The notes under the pieces are model-generated. The model was given only the letters and a program-made list of their open reading frames with translations, had not been told where the DNA came from and searched no databases. Positions 9,811-20,697 of a stretch of 30,465 nucleotides of DNA are shown here, one piece after another. Made by a program: the position numbers and the translations under genes. How positions within the stretch are numbered: the first letter of the stretch is position 1; each line of letters starts with the position of its first letter. Source of the stretch: Thozetella sp. PMI_491 (lineage: Eukaryota > Ascomycota > Sordariomycetes > Chaetosphaeriales > Chaetosphaeriaceae). Location: the NCBI GenBank assembly GCA_021432635.1, contig MU270041.1, positions 860,094 through 890,558 on the forward strand, given 5' to 3'.

Positions 9811-12622
9811 ATGCTGTGAGATTCCTTCATCAAACTTCTGTAACAGTTATTTCGATTGGTGGGCTGGAGATATTTGTCGCCATGACACCTGCTATATGAC
9901 ACCTCTCATACACCCGAGCAGGATCACACCCTTTGGATGCCCATACGCCTGCGATTCTCTTCAGAGTATCTATCCAAGTTGTAATACTTCGTCGTCCCAG
10001 CTTTCAGAAAATCTGTCGTCCTAATCTTCTGATATTCTGCCATCTGAGCCTTCTGCAGGATTGTGTTCCTCCCCAAAGTTTATACTAGTAGAATATTTGG
10101 AGGTATAAACTTCTGAATCTTTCTCACGCCCTTTTATCTCTTCCTTAGACTCTCTTTCAATTTTGTGGACCATCTTCATTGCTACGCTGACGATCACACC
10201 CACATCAGCACGACGGCGCCGTTTATCAAACGCCGAGTCCACAACTGGCTTCGGGCAGTTGGCGATTGAGTCTGATCTCCACTTGGGGTCCAGGAAGTGC
10301 TATCCAGATCTGTGTGCGAAAGCTGGAAATTTCTCCGCTCTTTTCACTTACTCCCCCAGCCCAGAACTCTCCTTCATCAAAGATTCGTCTGTCGGAAAGA
10401 GTGGCTGGCGCATGATAACCGCAACTAATAGTCATTTCCGGGGAGGCCACCTAGGGATATTTGGTATCATCGTGGCCGGAGGTGCTTCCGCTAGTTGACA
10501 GAACATATTGTGTTCCGCCAGCGACACTTGCTGGGTGCTCGCCAAACCTAACTGCGGATTGTAAATAGCGTGCAGGGTGCGTTTTGGTCTGCCAACCAAC
10601 GGGGACGGTCTGCTACCGAGAGAAGAACCTCTCTCATCCTAGCCGGGTACTGCAGCTGCCGCCGGAGCAATCTTCCACCGACAAAAATTTGATTGTTGCA
10701 TACAGAAAGCATATGATATGGCTGAAATTTGAAGGCATAGTAAAGAAGAGATATGGAGTTGAGGCTAAAGACCGGAGCAGCGATTTTGGCCAACAACATT
10801 TATTTATACGGCTCGTGGTTGTCGACACGAAACGCTGTTATCAGTCACACGGGATAGTTACTCATCAACAGAACCCCGGTCATCTTAGTCAACTAGGAAT
10901 TATACGAGGCTGCATGCACCGCCCTCTCGGTTCGCTGCCCGGACTCAACAGAGGTGTGTGAGAAAAGGGAGACACACTGGGCTAGAATCCTAGTTGAAAC
11001 CAAGCAAATCATCGGGTACCAAACTAAAATAAGCTATTGGCCCGTATCTTCGGTCTGTTTCAACCGCTTTTGCTCATCTTCGCCGTTTGCTCGGGCGGTT
11101 TGGTAGCCATAGATGCGACTACGCTAAGCCGAGTAGTCATGGTTCCTTGGAGCTGAGTCGGCAGCCTTCCGGGTCATTGCTCTCGGATTTGGTCAATCGC
11201 GCCTGTGGGGCGGCAACTCTTAATAGTGGCGTTCTCGGCGTTATTCAAATGCTCTCAGAACCGAAATGGTTGGCTGCATCGGTGTGTCTCTCAGTTACAT
11301 TGAGAGAACGGGTGAAATCTCTTTGGAAATCTGGGAACCTTGGTCTGAGCATAACCAAAGTAGGACCATTCGCTGTATGAGCTTTTATCGAACGCGTCTA
11401 GCCTAGCGATTGACTGAGAGTGTGGTGGCCTCTAGGATTGGAGGTGTAAGTATGCTCTCTCGCATCTACTATTGCTCAAGTGGGGTTACTCCCACGGAAC
11501 GATGTACGAGGCGCGTGGCTCGCAGGCCTCTTGGCCGATATGCACAGCTTTTTATTTTACAACACTTCTTCGCGTCTATATCTATGATATTCTAGGTTGT
11601 AAATAATCCAAAACTATAGGCGCTTTATTTAGTGTCACCACGGGCACATATGTGTATGGGAAAGTTATGGTGGCCAAGAGGACTCAAATGGCGGGCAGCT
11701 TTGTCCGGCGGGCTACGCTTCATACACAGTTTAAATATAAGATATTAAGCAGGTTATGCTCATTAGGCTAAATAAAATAAAAACATATAATAGATGCCTA
11801 GCGTTTGAGATCAAGAAGTAAAGCTTCTTTCAGCAGCTTTTACACTAGAGCTGCTAGGAGCGCTCACGGCGTTCCTGCTCGGTGAAAGCTAGTTGCGCTA
11901 TAATATTACGTAGCAATCGTGGTGTTTCTTGGGGGATTCGTCCGAGTCCTGCAGCGCTTATTACAAGGCAAGCTCCTCAATCAACCTAGACGCTTTCCAT
12001 ATAATCCTTCGATAGGTTCTCATCTTATTATCTAAATGTGGCTGTTAATAAGCACTCGGGCCATCGGTCAATCCACTTATTTGGCAAAGTAATGCAAAAT
12101 CACCGCGAGCTCCTGCCATGATGATGATTAGGATAATTTCGCAGATCATGCACGATTCGGGCTCGGTTACCCTGTGCCTCGATGCTGACTCTTTTGAAGC
12201 TTCCTAGCTAGATTATTAGCCGCGTGAGTGGGGCAAAATCTAACCTCTCACTATCGAGCTTTCAGCCCGACATATGCGGCAAACTCGTTAAAGCGGTCGT
12301 TCATGCTGCAAACACCTCAGAGCTCTCGGTCCACGGCGACTGTACATTATTATTTTGGGCGAGCAAAGCCACGGACGCCACATTCCACTGACCCCTTCCA
12401 GCCAATCCATTCCTCTGGTGCACCTCAGGAAAGGCAGACTTGAAACACAGACCCACACAGAATGGTAAATACACTGCTTGCAACGGGCGAACTTCTCCAT
12501 TTTTGACCGAGATCAATACAATGGAGATTCGGAAAGGATTCATCTGATGGTTCACGGGCCGGCGATCGTCGATTCTACGCGTAATTCGGAGAAAGTTGAC
12601 CCGTCTAAACTTGTATCCCAAG
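9811..12622. other. Intergenic, no supported gene
   Basis: Nearly 3 kb without a defensible gene. Several open frames (for example 10021-10498 and 10584-11380) begin with TTG or GTG and show no family motif. Two consecutive minus-strand frames at 10021-10450 could be exon fragments of a decayed gene, but I could not join them convincingly. The portion 11600-12000 is somewhat AT-rich and may be an old element. No RNA gene was seen. Confidence 0.5.
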
Positions 12623-12630
12623 TATAAGTA
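12623..12630 (+). promoter_or_regulatory. TATA-like box of the defensin-like gene
   Basis: TATAAGTA lies 111 bp before the ATG at 12741. The start codon follows the leader sequence AGCAATCAAC. The same octamer and the same 10-mer leader recur in the presumed promoter at the right end of the window (30352 and 30441). Confidence 0.45.
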
Positions 12631-12740
12631 GAGCTTTGGTATCTCTTGTCATAAGAAAGACAAAAGAGAAACATCGTCGGCATCAGAAGCAAATCCAAAC
12701 CCTCAAATCGCAGCCTGACCCAAAGTCATCAGCAATCAAC

Positions 12741-13072
12741 ATGAAGTTTGCCATCATTCTCTCTCTCGCTGCCGCCGCCTTCGTGGCCGCAAACCCTGTG
12801 CCGGCCACCGTTGAGAAGCGCCTTACCTGCCAGGCGTGTAGTGTTGGACCACTGAATGCTGGACCTGCCTGCTGCAGCGCTCATGTAATTCACCCCATTC
12901 GCTTTATTTGTTCGCTTCGATAGGCTACATGATTAGCTTACAGTTTCTAGTGTCTTGCTCAAGGCCATTGGCACGGTGGTCACTGCGATTCCAAGGAGTA
13001 CGTTCATCTTGAAACGAGCCGCATAGGCATGATCAAGCTAATGTCGCACATAGCTACTGTATCTGCAACTAA
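12741..13072 (+). CDS. Defensin-like antimicrobial peptide precursor (CS-alpha-beta), three exons
   Basis: Exons are 12741-12884, 12951-12997 and 13054-13072. Introns are 66 bp (GTAATT…TAG) and 56 bp (GTACGT…TAG, with a CTAAT branch-like site). The product is 69 aa: signal peptide ~1-17, short propeptide ending at the Kex2 site KR (26-27), then a 42-residue mature peptide starting LTCQACS. It has eight cysteines, at 30, 33, 44, 45, 49, 60, 66 and 68. They fit the CS-alpha-beta hallmark: Cys45-x3-Cys49 on the helix, Gly58-x-Cys60, and Cys66-x-Cys68 on the last strand. Fungal defensins such as plectasin have six cysteines; the extra pair suggests a fourth disulfide. Only the 19-nt last exon supplies the C-x-C end, so predictions without it truncate the peptide. 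Such peptides usually act on bacterial or fungal membranes or on lipid II; that role here is inferred. No homologous copy was seen nearby. Confidence 0.85.
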
Positions 13073-14582
13073 GTTGGAGAAAACAGGAAGAGTGTTGATC
13101 TTACATTCACTCAATAAGAAGGAAGTTGATATTTCCTCGGCGAGAGCATATTTGTTCGATTTATAGCAACATCAGTATAAATAAACGGTGGTCTTTAACG
13201 CACACAGCCTAGATTTTTGACAAGATGGCCTTAAAGATTCGGGCCATACAATATGTGTATCCTGGGACCTACTCCCTCGTGTCAAAAACCAGAGCTCCCA
13301 GTCCATATCTATACCTCCGCACGTAGAGATAGATATAATTAGTCGACAATAGTGCAGAAGAAATACAGTAACTAAATATCGGATAAATATATAATGTTTT
13401 CCTTTAAGCTTTAATACACTATGTCATGAATATCTTATGACAAGCTTTATCGCGAGACGACGTTTAATCTTGGAAGCAACCATAACCGCGCTACTTGTTA
13501 AGACCTAATATATCTGCGGACTGTAGCAGTTACCATTACTTGAAGACGCCTACCCTTTACAGCGACCGTCTCTAAGCAGTCCAGATGTCTTAGATGCCTC
13601 ATTAATCAAGCAACACGACTAACCTTGCCCCAGATGCAGACCCTGACTTCAATTTCTCTAGTCCTATTAGAACACTCTCAAGTCCTCTACCGATAATATT
13701 AATCGGATATATGTTCACCTTCTCCTCGTCTATCAACTTATAAAATATCTTACACATCGTCACCGCTAATTCATATTTTTATCACTTGCAAGATGCTTAT
13801 ATTTTGCACCGAGATATACCTACTAACTGAATACTTCAATATGTGTTGTAAACTTATAGTTAATACCCTTTTATATATTTTAGTCTTTAAAATTACCTCT
13901 AGAGATATATACAGACTGCTAGACTCTGAGGCCGAGATCCAGTCTATTACGTGACAGGGGCGGCTTTCGATACATGTTTTAATAGTTTATACAACATCTA
14001 GTGCGCTATAGCTAAGCCAATATGCGAAATCATAGATCTATAGGTGCCTGGGTCAGTCTACCATTGTCCGATGGTAACCAGGACTGAGATAATACACACC
14101 CCAAGTACCACAGCCCAGTTGTGCGTAGATACCGGCCCGTACTCAGTCTAAGTCAAGATAATTATGATCCGACTTCCTCGAATTTTTGCTACTGGTTGGG
14201 TACTGTTAGGATATATTGCGTAAGACATGAATAACTCTAAATTATTATTCTATATCCAAAGACTTGGCGACGTGAAAGGTTCAGGTCTCAACATGACCTC
14301 GCGGTGGCTCAACTGACACTTGGCGAAGTCTTGTAGCGCTACCTAGGAAGATTCTTAGATTTTCCATGACGTAACTATTAGTATACAAAGGAAACTGAAT
14401 TTAGCCTTTAAACTCGGCTCTAGCCTTGTACTACGCTTCTAATCTAGGAAAATGTCTCGAGAAAATATTATAAATATATGATGCAGTTTCCACCCCGTCT
14501 CAAGCTCAATAATGGCTTATTGAATGCAATCAACCTCATCCAGGACCTCGATTTATCTTATTTTCTAAAGCAGAGGGCAGAT
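13073..14582. other. Intergenic, no supported gene
   Basis: About 1.5 kb separating the defensin-like gene from the 3' end of the RTA1-like gene; the two genes are convergent. It is moderately AT-rich. No frame, repeat family or RNA gene was recognised. Confidence 0.5.
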
Positions 14583-15710
14583 TCAAGCGTTATACTGCAC
14601 AGATTTGATATCTGACATTCCAATGACTTCCTCACTCGTTTTGGAGATCAGCTGCATCTCGTTGCCTGGTTCGGTACCAAATGCAACACCGGGATGCCCG
14701 ATGTGAAGACATAGGACAGCAAGAGCCATCATTCTGTGCATATCATATCCTTTATCAGTATATGTTATGCTTTCCGGCATATATTCCGAGGGATATGACC
14801 AAGTTATTATAGCACTTACGTGGCTTCTAATCCCATGAAAATGGGTTCGTTGTGAATCAATGCACCATCGTACCCATCGCTCAATTCGTCAATCCGGAAG
14901 GCACAACGAATGAGCACGAAAAGGATAGAGAGGAAGAGAAAAGCAAAGAATAATTTCATGTGGCTCGTCAAGGACCGGGCCGTGGGGTGGCGCTGATAGC
15001 GAACAACGTAATCGATAAAGAGGCCGATGAAGACGCACAAAGTTATCACCTGGAGAATTAGGCCCGCCTGAGAAAGGTGCACACCGCTTTTGTTGCTGGT
15101 CCCTGCTTGAACCGAAGACAGTGCACCACCAGCAGCCTGGGCAATGAGAGAGACAATATCGCAAGGAATGAAGATCCAGATAAAAAGTTTTGGCTTCAAC
15201 CTGGAAAGCGAGGCCTCGAGGTGCGTGATGCTACCGTGCACAACAGTCAAATCCAGGCATTCCATTTACGTAATGGGCGAGGTCAAACTTACGTCCGTGA
15301 TAACATAACGTAGATGGCCGAGCAGAAAAAAACAGGAGCAGTAGTGATACAGACTGCACAACTTCGGTTAGTCACCATCGATTGCTGTTGTAAACCATTG
15401 GGTTCTTTGTACCGGTTTGGATAACAAAGGCTCCAAAAGAAAACGGATTCTTGTTGAGCATGATCCTTCCAATATAGCCAATTATCTCATCCACGCATCC
15501 GATGATCATGCAAATCATGAAGTCCCACGCTCTGAACTTTACCCCTTGGAGGATGTGGACAATCATCGAAATGAGGAAGAGCACGATGATAGCCGCATTG
15601 CCTGGGATAGACGGCTGGTACTCGAGAATGCTGACAGACACCGGGCATAGCTCCAAGGTACAGTTGGCATTTTTACCGAAAGAAATCAAACCTCCTGGTA
15701 GTCTCGTCAT
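14583..15710 (-). CDS. RTA1-family multi-pass membrane protein, four exons
   Basis: Exons are 15710-15413, 15353-15293, 15230-14820 and 14733-14583. Introns are 59, 62, 86 bp with GTACAA, GTAAGT and GTAAGT donors, and all phases join cleanly to 306 aa, the usual length for the family. The product shows the RTA1 layout of about seven hydrophobic segments: an extracellular-type N-terminus with two cysteines (CTLELC), TM1 after YQPSIPGN, and the DEIIGYIGR motif (74-82). Then come AFVIQTVCITTAPVFF across the first splice, SRTITHLEASLSRLKPKLF, the FIPCDIVSLIAQAAGGA segment, LFIDYVVRYQRHP, and a last helix ending LHIGHPG. RTA1 family members are lipid-translocating exporter-like or stress-linked plasma-membrane proteins; yeast Rta1/Rsb1 act in 7-aminocholesterol and sphingoid-base tolerance. 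The gene is in line with the ABCG transporter and regulator genes on the same strand. The ATG has A at -3. Confidence 0.93.
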
Positions 15711-16039
15711 TCTAATATGTAGAGGGCGCGTGATGTGATACCAAGCAGTTCGTTTAGCTGATGGTTTGTTAAGCTGAAGAGATTGGACGAGAGTGGCTGA
15801 TATGTTGGCAATAGGGGAGAGGTACAGATAGTGATGGGAGCTCTCATATGTAGCATTTCACAATAGAATAAATAGTGGCATAGAGCTCGCTAGAGAAGCT
15901 CCCATCGAATAAGCTATGGATGCTGCAAATACAGTCTCGGGGATCATTTCGGGAGCCGCACGCCGCCCGGTGCGACACCCTAGGACATAGCCCATGAGCC
16001 TTGTAGGAGCGACCCTACGTGTGGTCAACATCTGCAGTG

Positions 16040-16066
16040 TTTTTTTTTTTTTTTTTTTTTTTTTTT
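16040..16066. repeat. Poly-T tract (27 T)
   Basis: An uninterrupted T run follows TCTGCAGTG. It could be the A-tail scar of an inserted retro-sequence on the minus strand, or a nucleosome-excluding promoter element for the RTA1-like gene ~330 bp away. Sequencing of such runs is error-prone, so the exact length is uncertain. Confidence 0.8.
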
Positions 16067-16222
16067 CATCAAATGCTTTGTCCTTTGGCTCGCTACTAAT
16101 AATTTCAGGCGGCTAAGGTGCCTGCAGGAGAAGGGGGATTCCGGAATGGCGTAGCTTGCGCCGACATAATGGCATGAACAGCACCTTTCGGGGACCGCAG
16201 AGCATGAGGTCGACTTTGACAG

Positions 16223-16250
16223 ACCCAGCTATACAGCTGTAGGGCTGGGT
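16223..16250. promoter_or_regulatory. 28-bp near-perfect palindrome upstream of the RTA1-like gene
   Basis: Outer arms ACCCAGC and GCTGGGT flank the 10-bp palindrome TACAGCTGTA (16232-16241). Of 14 base-pair steps only one is mismatched and one is a T/G wobble. It sits five bases before a GTCGGCGA octamer (16255). Its size and symmetry suit a dimeric transcription-factor site, but this is inference. Confidence 0.55.
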
Positions 16251-17366
16251 ATTAGTCGGCGAACAATGAGCTGTTCGATGATCCTCCACGCAGGCCCGAT
16301 CAGCCCTCGTAAGGCAGTATTAAAATAGCTGGCTGACATAAGTAGATATTACATAACTCCATTGTAAGGTCGTAGCCAAACGGCTTACAATCCTGACTCC
16401 AACAGTAGGTAGAGTTGACACTCTCCATTCGCCCCTTCAAGTTTGTCACATTATCATGCTGAAACACTAGTTGTGGAAATTAGCACGTAGACACGTATTG
16501 GTCCATTTTAGATAACTAGAGTCACCTCCACTCGTCACGATATAACGCCTCATTAAGCATACATGATGAGCCACTTTTTCTTTTCTTTTTCGCTGGGCCG
16601 AGTCGTGACTACCACTGGGTAGACGTGATACGCCTGGAAACGAAGCTGATGGAAGCTGTGTACCTTAACTGTCCCAATTACGAGGCTCTTTCGGGGACCA
16701 TGGAGCACTGAATGGTCGCCGACCAATTAATGCGCTAAAGGTCAGCCGCACCTCGGGTGCCATGGCATAGGCGAAGGCCCCTCGTCGCGGCTGAAAGTGG
16801 GCCCGGGGAAGCACGGACCTTGTCCGACTCCCAAGGAAGACCGAGTCAGAAACTGGACATAACTTTCGACGAGACCAACGGTGCATGCCCCGCTTCATAG
16901 CGAGAGGAAGCTAGGAGGAATCGACAGGGTATAAGATGCATGCGGTGTGTAATGCGAGCTGCTCTAGTCCCGACGGCACAAGGAAACTTGAGCGTAGCGA
17001 CTAGGCAAAGCTTGAAGCGAGTTACTGAGCCGCTAGCACGGTGGTAGATCTGAGTGGCCGTCATACGTTCGGTATGTTGATGTTTGATCTTAAGGACTTA
17101 GAATGAAAACTATACTCCGCCCCTGGGGTATTGAAAGTCAGTAGAACGCGCCTTCGTGCTACATCTTTAGCATCAACTGTAATAATGGCTTGGCGTGTGG
17201 CATGAAACCGTCTGGGAGGACATTGTCATCAATCTAAAAAGTGTACCTCACTAACTGCTATTATATAAAATGAAACTGGACCTCTTCACCCACAGCCACC
17301 ACTCGCCCCTGGTTCCTCGGATCATCGCCCTTGACATTACAACCATCCACGCCGTTTAGCGTGAGT

Positions 17367-19550
17367 TCATTTATGTAGTTTCAGGACGACCCACGCAGCA
17401 ATCCTATAGCCGATAATGATGGAGATCATTATGCCGACGTCCTTCGCCATATACCCAGCCCTGTAGTTGTACTGGTCTAATACGCCATGCCCAGCAATCA
17501 TACATTCGTCTGCTAGCTCCGTCTGGAACATGCATTGGCAACCTGAAGACGTCTGGGCGCAAGAATACGAGCGATTGCTGAATTCGTTGATCATCATGTT
17601 TTCGAAGACGTATTTCTGATAGTCCCAGTAGTGGAAGACGTATTTGTAAAAGGGGTTCAGGATTTTTGGCGTGACCATAAAGCCGTCGACACTCATCCAT
17701 AGGCCATTGGCGAAGGCTACCAGCGCCAGCGAAATGACAAAGTTTGGAAACAAGGATGTCACAAAAACCACCAGACCCTCGGCCGCGAGCAGATCCAGGA
17801 ATAGCCACAAGACCGAGGTCATGAATGCTTGAGCGGTTGGCTGGAAGTTGGACAACCAGTATGTGATGGACGAGAAAACGAGGGAGATGAGAACTGTTTT
17901 CGAGCAAGAAAATCTAGTTAATAATTTATCAAGGCCACGAGCGAGAAGGAAACTAGATGACAGGAGCTTACAAAGGTAGGGAAGCCCAATTAAGAAATTG
18001 GACACGATCAATTCTGTTGCCCCATAAAGTCCATTCTGGCGCTCTTTCGTATACTGGAAACGATCCTCGAGAAAGGAAGGAACGTAGGCAACGGCCATGA
18101 AAGACATGAAAGCGGAACCGAAAAACTTTTCGACACCGATTAGCTCTGCCGTTCCATATCAAGCAGCTCTAAACTTACAATCGCATTGGTGAATGGAATA
18201 ATAGATGACTGATCGGCCGAGAGCCGAAGCCAGACGGTACCCATCATGATGGCTAAGCCGGTATACATTGCGAAGCGGATGCCGTATGCTACTACATCTC
18301 GATAGCTCTTAATGAAGCTGCGATGAAGGAGAGTGGCTACTAGGCTCGGAGAACTGGGCTTCTTCTCGGTGGCTTGGAACGCCGCCTGGCTCGACCGTTG
18401 GTTCTCTACCTCTGCAATGGCAGCCGAGAGGTCGGTGGCGCGAGGACTCGAAGACCATGTTTGCTGCATCTCCGCCAGACGGTCTGCCGATAACTCACGG
18501 TCTTGGGCGAAGTCTATATTTACCATTTCGAGAACGGTTTCCGCCGGATTTGCGTACTGCGGGATCTCGTGACCCAGCGATTGAAAATGAGAGGCCACGG
18601 TAGAAACAGGTCCGAAGTAATGCGGCTTGCCCAAAGACATGAGAAGAACTTTGTCAAAGAGATTGAATACACGGGTACTAGGCTGGTGAATGGAAGCAAT
18701 GACGATGAGCTGCAGAAATCTCACATCAGCGTTATCCACGAGGCCAGACACAGGCATATAAGAGCTGTCTTACGTTGTTTCTTTTGGCAACTCCCTTGAG
18801 GTAGTTAATAACCTCCCAACTGGCTGTCGAATCGAGGCCGCTGGTAGGCTCATCCAGAAACAATATCTTTGGGCTCGTAATGAGTTGACTGGCAACGCCG
18901 ACACGTCGCTTCTGTCCCTCGCTAATACCCTTGCGGATAGGAGTGCCAATGATTCGATCGGCCTGATCGAGAAGGCCGAATGATCTCAGAAGAGTATCAA
19001 TACGGGCGATACGCTCTTCCTTTGGTAAAGAACTCGTGCTCGCTAGCCGAGACGCGAAGTGCAGCGTCTCCCGGATGGTCAACGAGCCCAGAAGAGCATC
19101 TTCCTGCTCGACAAAACTGCTCATCTGGCGAAATTCTGCACGAGAAGTCTTGGTACCGTTCACAAGGACAATAGCATCCACTTTCTTGGCACCGGCTGGG
19201 CGGGAGGCAAGGACATTGAGCAAAGTAGTTTTACCGCAGCCGGAGGGGCCCATTAAGGCGCATATTTCCCCTATTTCCCATTAGATGTGGATCAGGTCAA
19301 ATTCAGCGTTAAGATGGCCACCCATACCGGCATTCACGATACCTTCAACTCCCTCGACAATAGCCTTTTCTTTCTTTGACTGGCGGTCCTTCACCGTAAC
19401 GGTTACATTTCTCCAGGCGAAGCTGCTCACGAAATTGTTCAGCAGGTGTCCTTCGGAAGTTGCGAACTTCTCGACATCGAAGCTTCCGGGCTCCCTAACT
19501 GAGTCAGTTTCTACTGTTTCATTGATTGACACTTCCATTTTAACGGACAT
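17367..19550 (-). CDS. ABCG-type half ABC transporter, five exons
   Basis: Exons are 19550-19328, 19270-18774, 18709-18179, 18125-17972 and 17893-17367. Introns are 57, 64, 53 and 78 bp, and every junction keeps the frame. The product is 643 aa, normal for fungal ABCG half-size proteins, with the nucleotide-binding domain before the membrane domain. Walker A GPSGCGKT is at 82-89, the signature ISEGQKRR begins at 190, Walker B ILFLDEPTSGLD has Asp214/Glu215, and the H-loop SIHQPS has His248. The membrane part starts near residue 378 (VVAYGIRFAMYTG), continues through FFGSAFMSFMAVAYVP (after intron 3), and ends with a Cys-rich loop (CAQTSSGCQCMFQ) and a last helix. Half-transporters work as dimers, exporting lipids, sterols or drugs with ATP. 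The signature has Glu where LSGGQ has its first Gly. I chose the first true ATG (A at -3); the frame upstream opens only with TTG. Confidence 0.94.
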
Positions 19551-19864
19551 TGTTTCAGGTATGTAGTGAAGTTGATCGCCAATTTCCTCTTTTTTCCCCA
19601 AAAAATTCCCCCACTCAAAAAAAAGAGCCCCTAGTTAGGTTGAAGCTAGGAGACGAGAGAAAGCGCTAGAGAACTCTGGCGGCAAGCAGGTTTATTGTGT
19701 TGGGGTTCTAGAAGTCGAAGTTCCTTTGCAGGGAGTAGATTGGGGCTGATACAGGTGGAACGGAGGCGTGTAGAATATAACGGGTTCCGATGCAAGTCGC
19801 CGCGGTTCATCCACAAACATCTTCCCACTTAGAGGCTAAGTTCGGGGATGTCAGCGGGCACTAC

Positions 19865-19872
19865 ATCGGCGA
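19865..19872 (+). promoter_or_regulatory. ATCGGCGA octamer, copy 1
   Basis: This CGG-containing octamer lies 315 bp upstream of the ABCG ATG and shares its core with the two copies at 20206 and 20251. Zn2Cys6 factors typically bind CGG triplets, and one is encoded next door. Confidence 0.35.
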
Positions 19873-20205
19873 ATTCTGCTCGGGTTTTCATAAGGGAGCA
19901 CTCCATAGTCAGGCACTGATTAGTATCGTTCTGTACCCAACCAGAGGTGTTCTTAGAAAGGTGACAGCCCCACATTTGGGATCCACCGCGTACGATCCCC
20001 GCTAGCCCCGTGGACGTATGGCTAGTGACAGAACAAGCCAGAGCCAGCGATTTGGAATTATTATGGATGTGTTGGGTTTGGGCTAACGGCGGGTAGAATT
20101 ATACTCTGATGTCAAGGGGTATCAAGCACTTGCCCTTCAGTCAGCAAAGAGGCAAGCAACCAAGGTCAGGTTCAATCGCAAAGAGCCCCCAGTTGCTGGA
20201 GAAGG

Positions 20206-20265
20206 ATCGGCGACCACAAGGATACTATCAATGTTGGGGACAAGGGGGATATCGGCGATCATAAG
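20206..20265 (+). promoter_or_regulatory. Direct repeat of a CGG-containing 15-mer
   Basis: ATCGGCGACCACAAG (20206-20220) recurs as ATCGGCGATCATAAG (20251-20265), 45 bp start to start, differing only at two C/T positions. The pair lies ~0.65 kb upstream of the ABCG ATG and ~0.45 kb beyond the regulator's stop. It is a candidate operator for the neighbouring Zn2Cys6 regulator; binding is not shown. Confidence 0.45.
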
Positions 20266-20444
20266 CGAAGGCGGTCAGACCCACTCTGCTGCATGCTTGA
20301 GGCTGTCCGCAACATACGCAGTAGCATGCCTACCCCACTAAAAATGCAACTTGCAGCCCTACGGGAGTAACAGATTGCCAAGCAATTATAAGCTTTGTAT
20401 CTAGATCACTGCCGCATCTACCTTGCCCGTAGCAGAAAAATAAA

Positions 20445-20506
20445 ACAGAGGTGTGGGGGTGGGGGGTGTCTACCTAGTAGTTGGATGTCCCCTGGCATAC
20501 CTCTGT
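20445..20506. repeat. 8-bp inverted repeat enclosing a G-rich tract
   Basis: ACAGAGGT (20445-20452) and ACCTCTGT (20499-20506) face each other around GTGTGGGGGTGGGGGGTGTC. The G runs could form an unusual structure. The arrangement may be a regulatory site or the scar of a small element. Confidence 0.4.
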
Positions 20507-20697
20507 AGACGTATAGGGTATGGCACAGGCAAATTTGGACGCCGGAAACCATTTCACTCCAACGATGCCGTGCTATCCTAGGGTAAATGTACTCGGTCGT
20601 CTCTCACACATGCATTTATGGCATTATAAGCAGCTTTAGGCACTCCTTAGAAGAATACAGCTAACAAGTGATCCGATATGCACATTAAGTCTTTCCT

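Larger units (their letters stand above)
15711..17366. other. Upstream region of the RTA1-like gene
   Basis: This 1.65-kb gap lies between the ABCG stop and the RTA1-like start. It holds a T27 tract, a 28-bp near-palindrome and two GTCGGCGA octamers (16255 plus; 16716-16723 minus), listed separately. The G+C-richer part near 16560-17060 contains open frames (16665-16898 and 16846-17064) of arginine-rich composition without recognisable motifs, and I do not call them genes. Confidence 0.55.
19551..20697. other. ABCG promoter / regulator 3' flank
   Basis: This 1.1-kb gap separates the ABCG start from the regulator's stop. It contains three ATCGGCGA octamers (19865, 20206, 20251), a G-rich tract inside an 8-bp inverted repeat (20445-20506), and no convincing gene. 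The open frames 19790-20005 and 19646-19828 are antisense to each other and motif-free. Confidence 0.6.

Noticed and set aside
10021..10498. Overlapping frames on both strands, including a basic KRRRR stretch
   Set aside because: They start with GTG or TTG, show no recognised family, and no intron joins them convincingly.
12636..12740. In-frame upstream extension of the defensin-like precursor
   Set aside because: It opens with TTG and would bury the signal peptide; the ATG at 12741 has a typical fungal leader.
16665..17064. Arginine-rich frames in the RTA1-like upstream region
   Set aside because: No motif, no good start context, and they overlap each other on the same strand in different frames.
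19551..19601. ABCG start 17 codons further upstream
   Set aside because: That start is TTG; the first ATG of the frame is at 19550 with A at -3.
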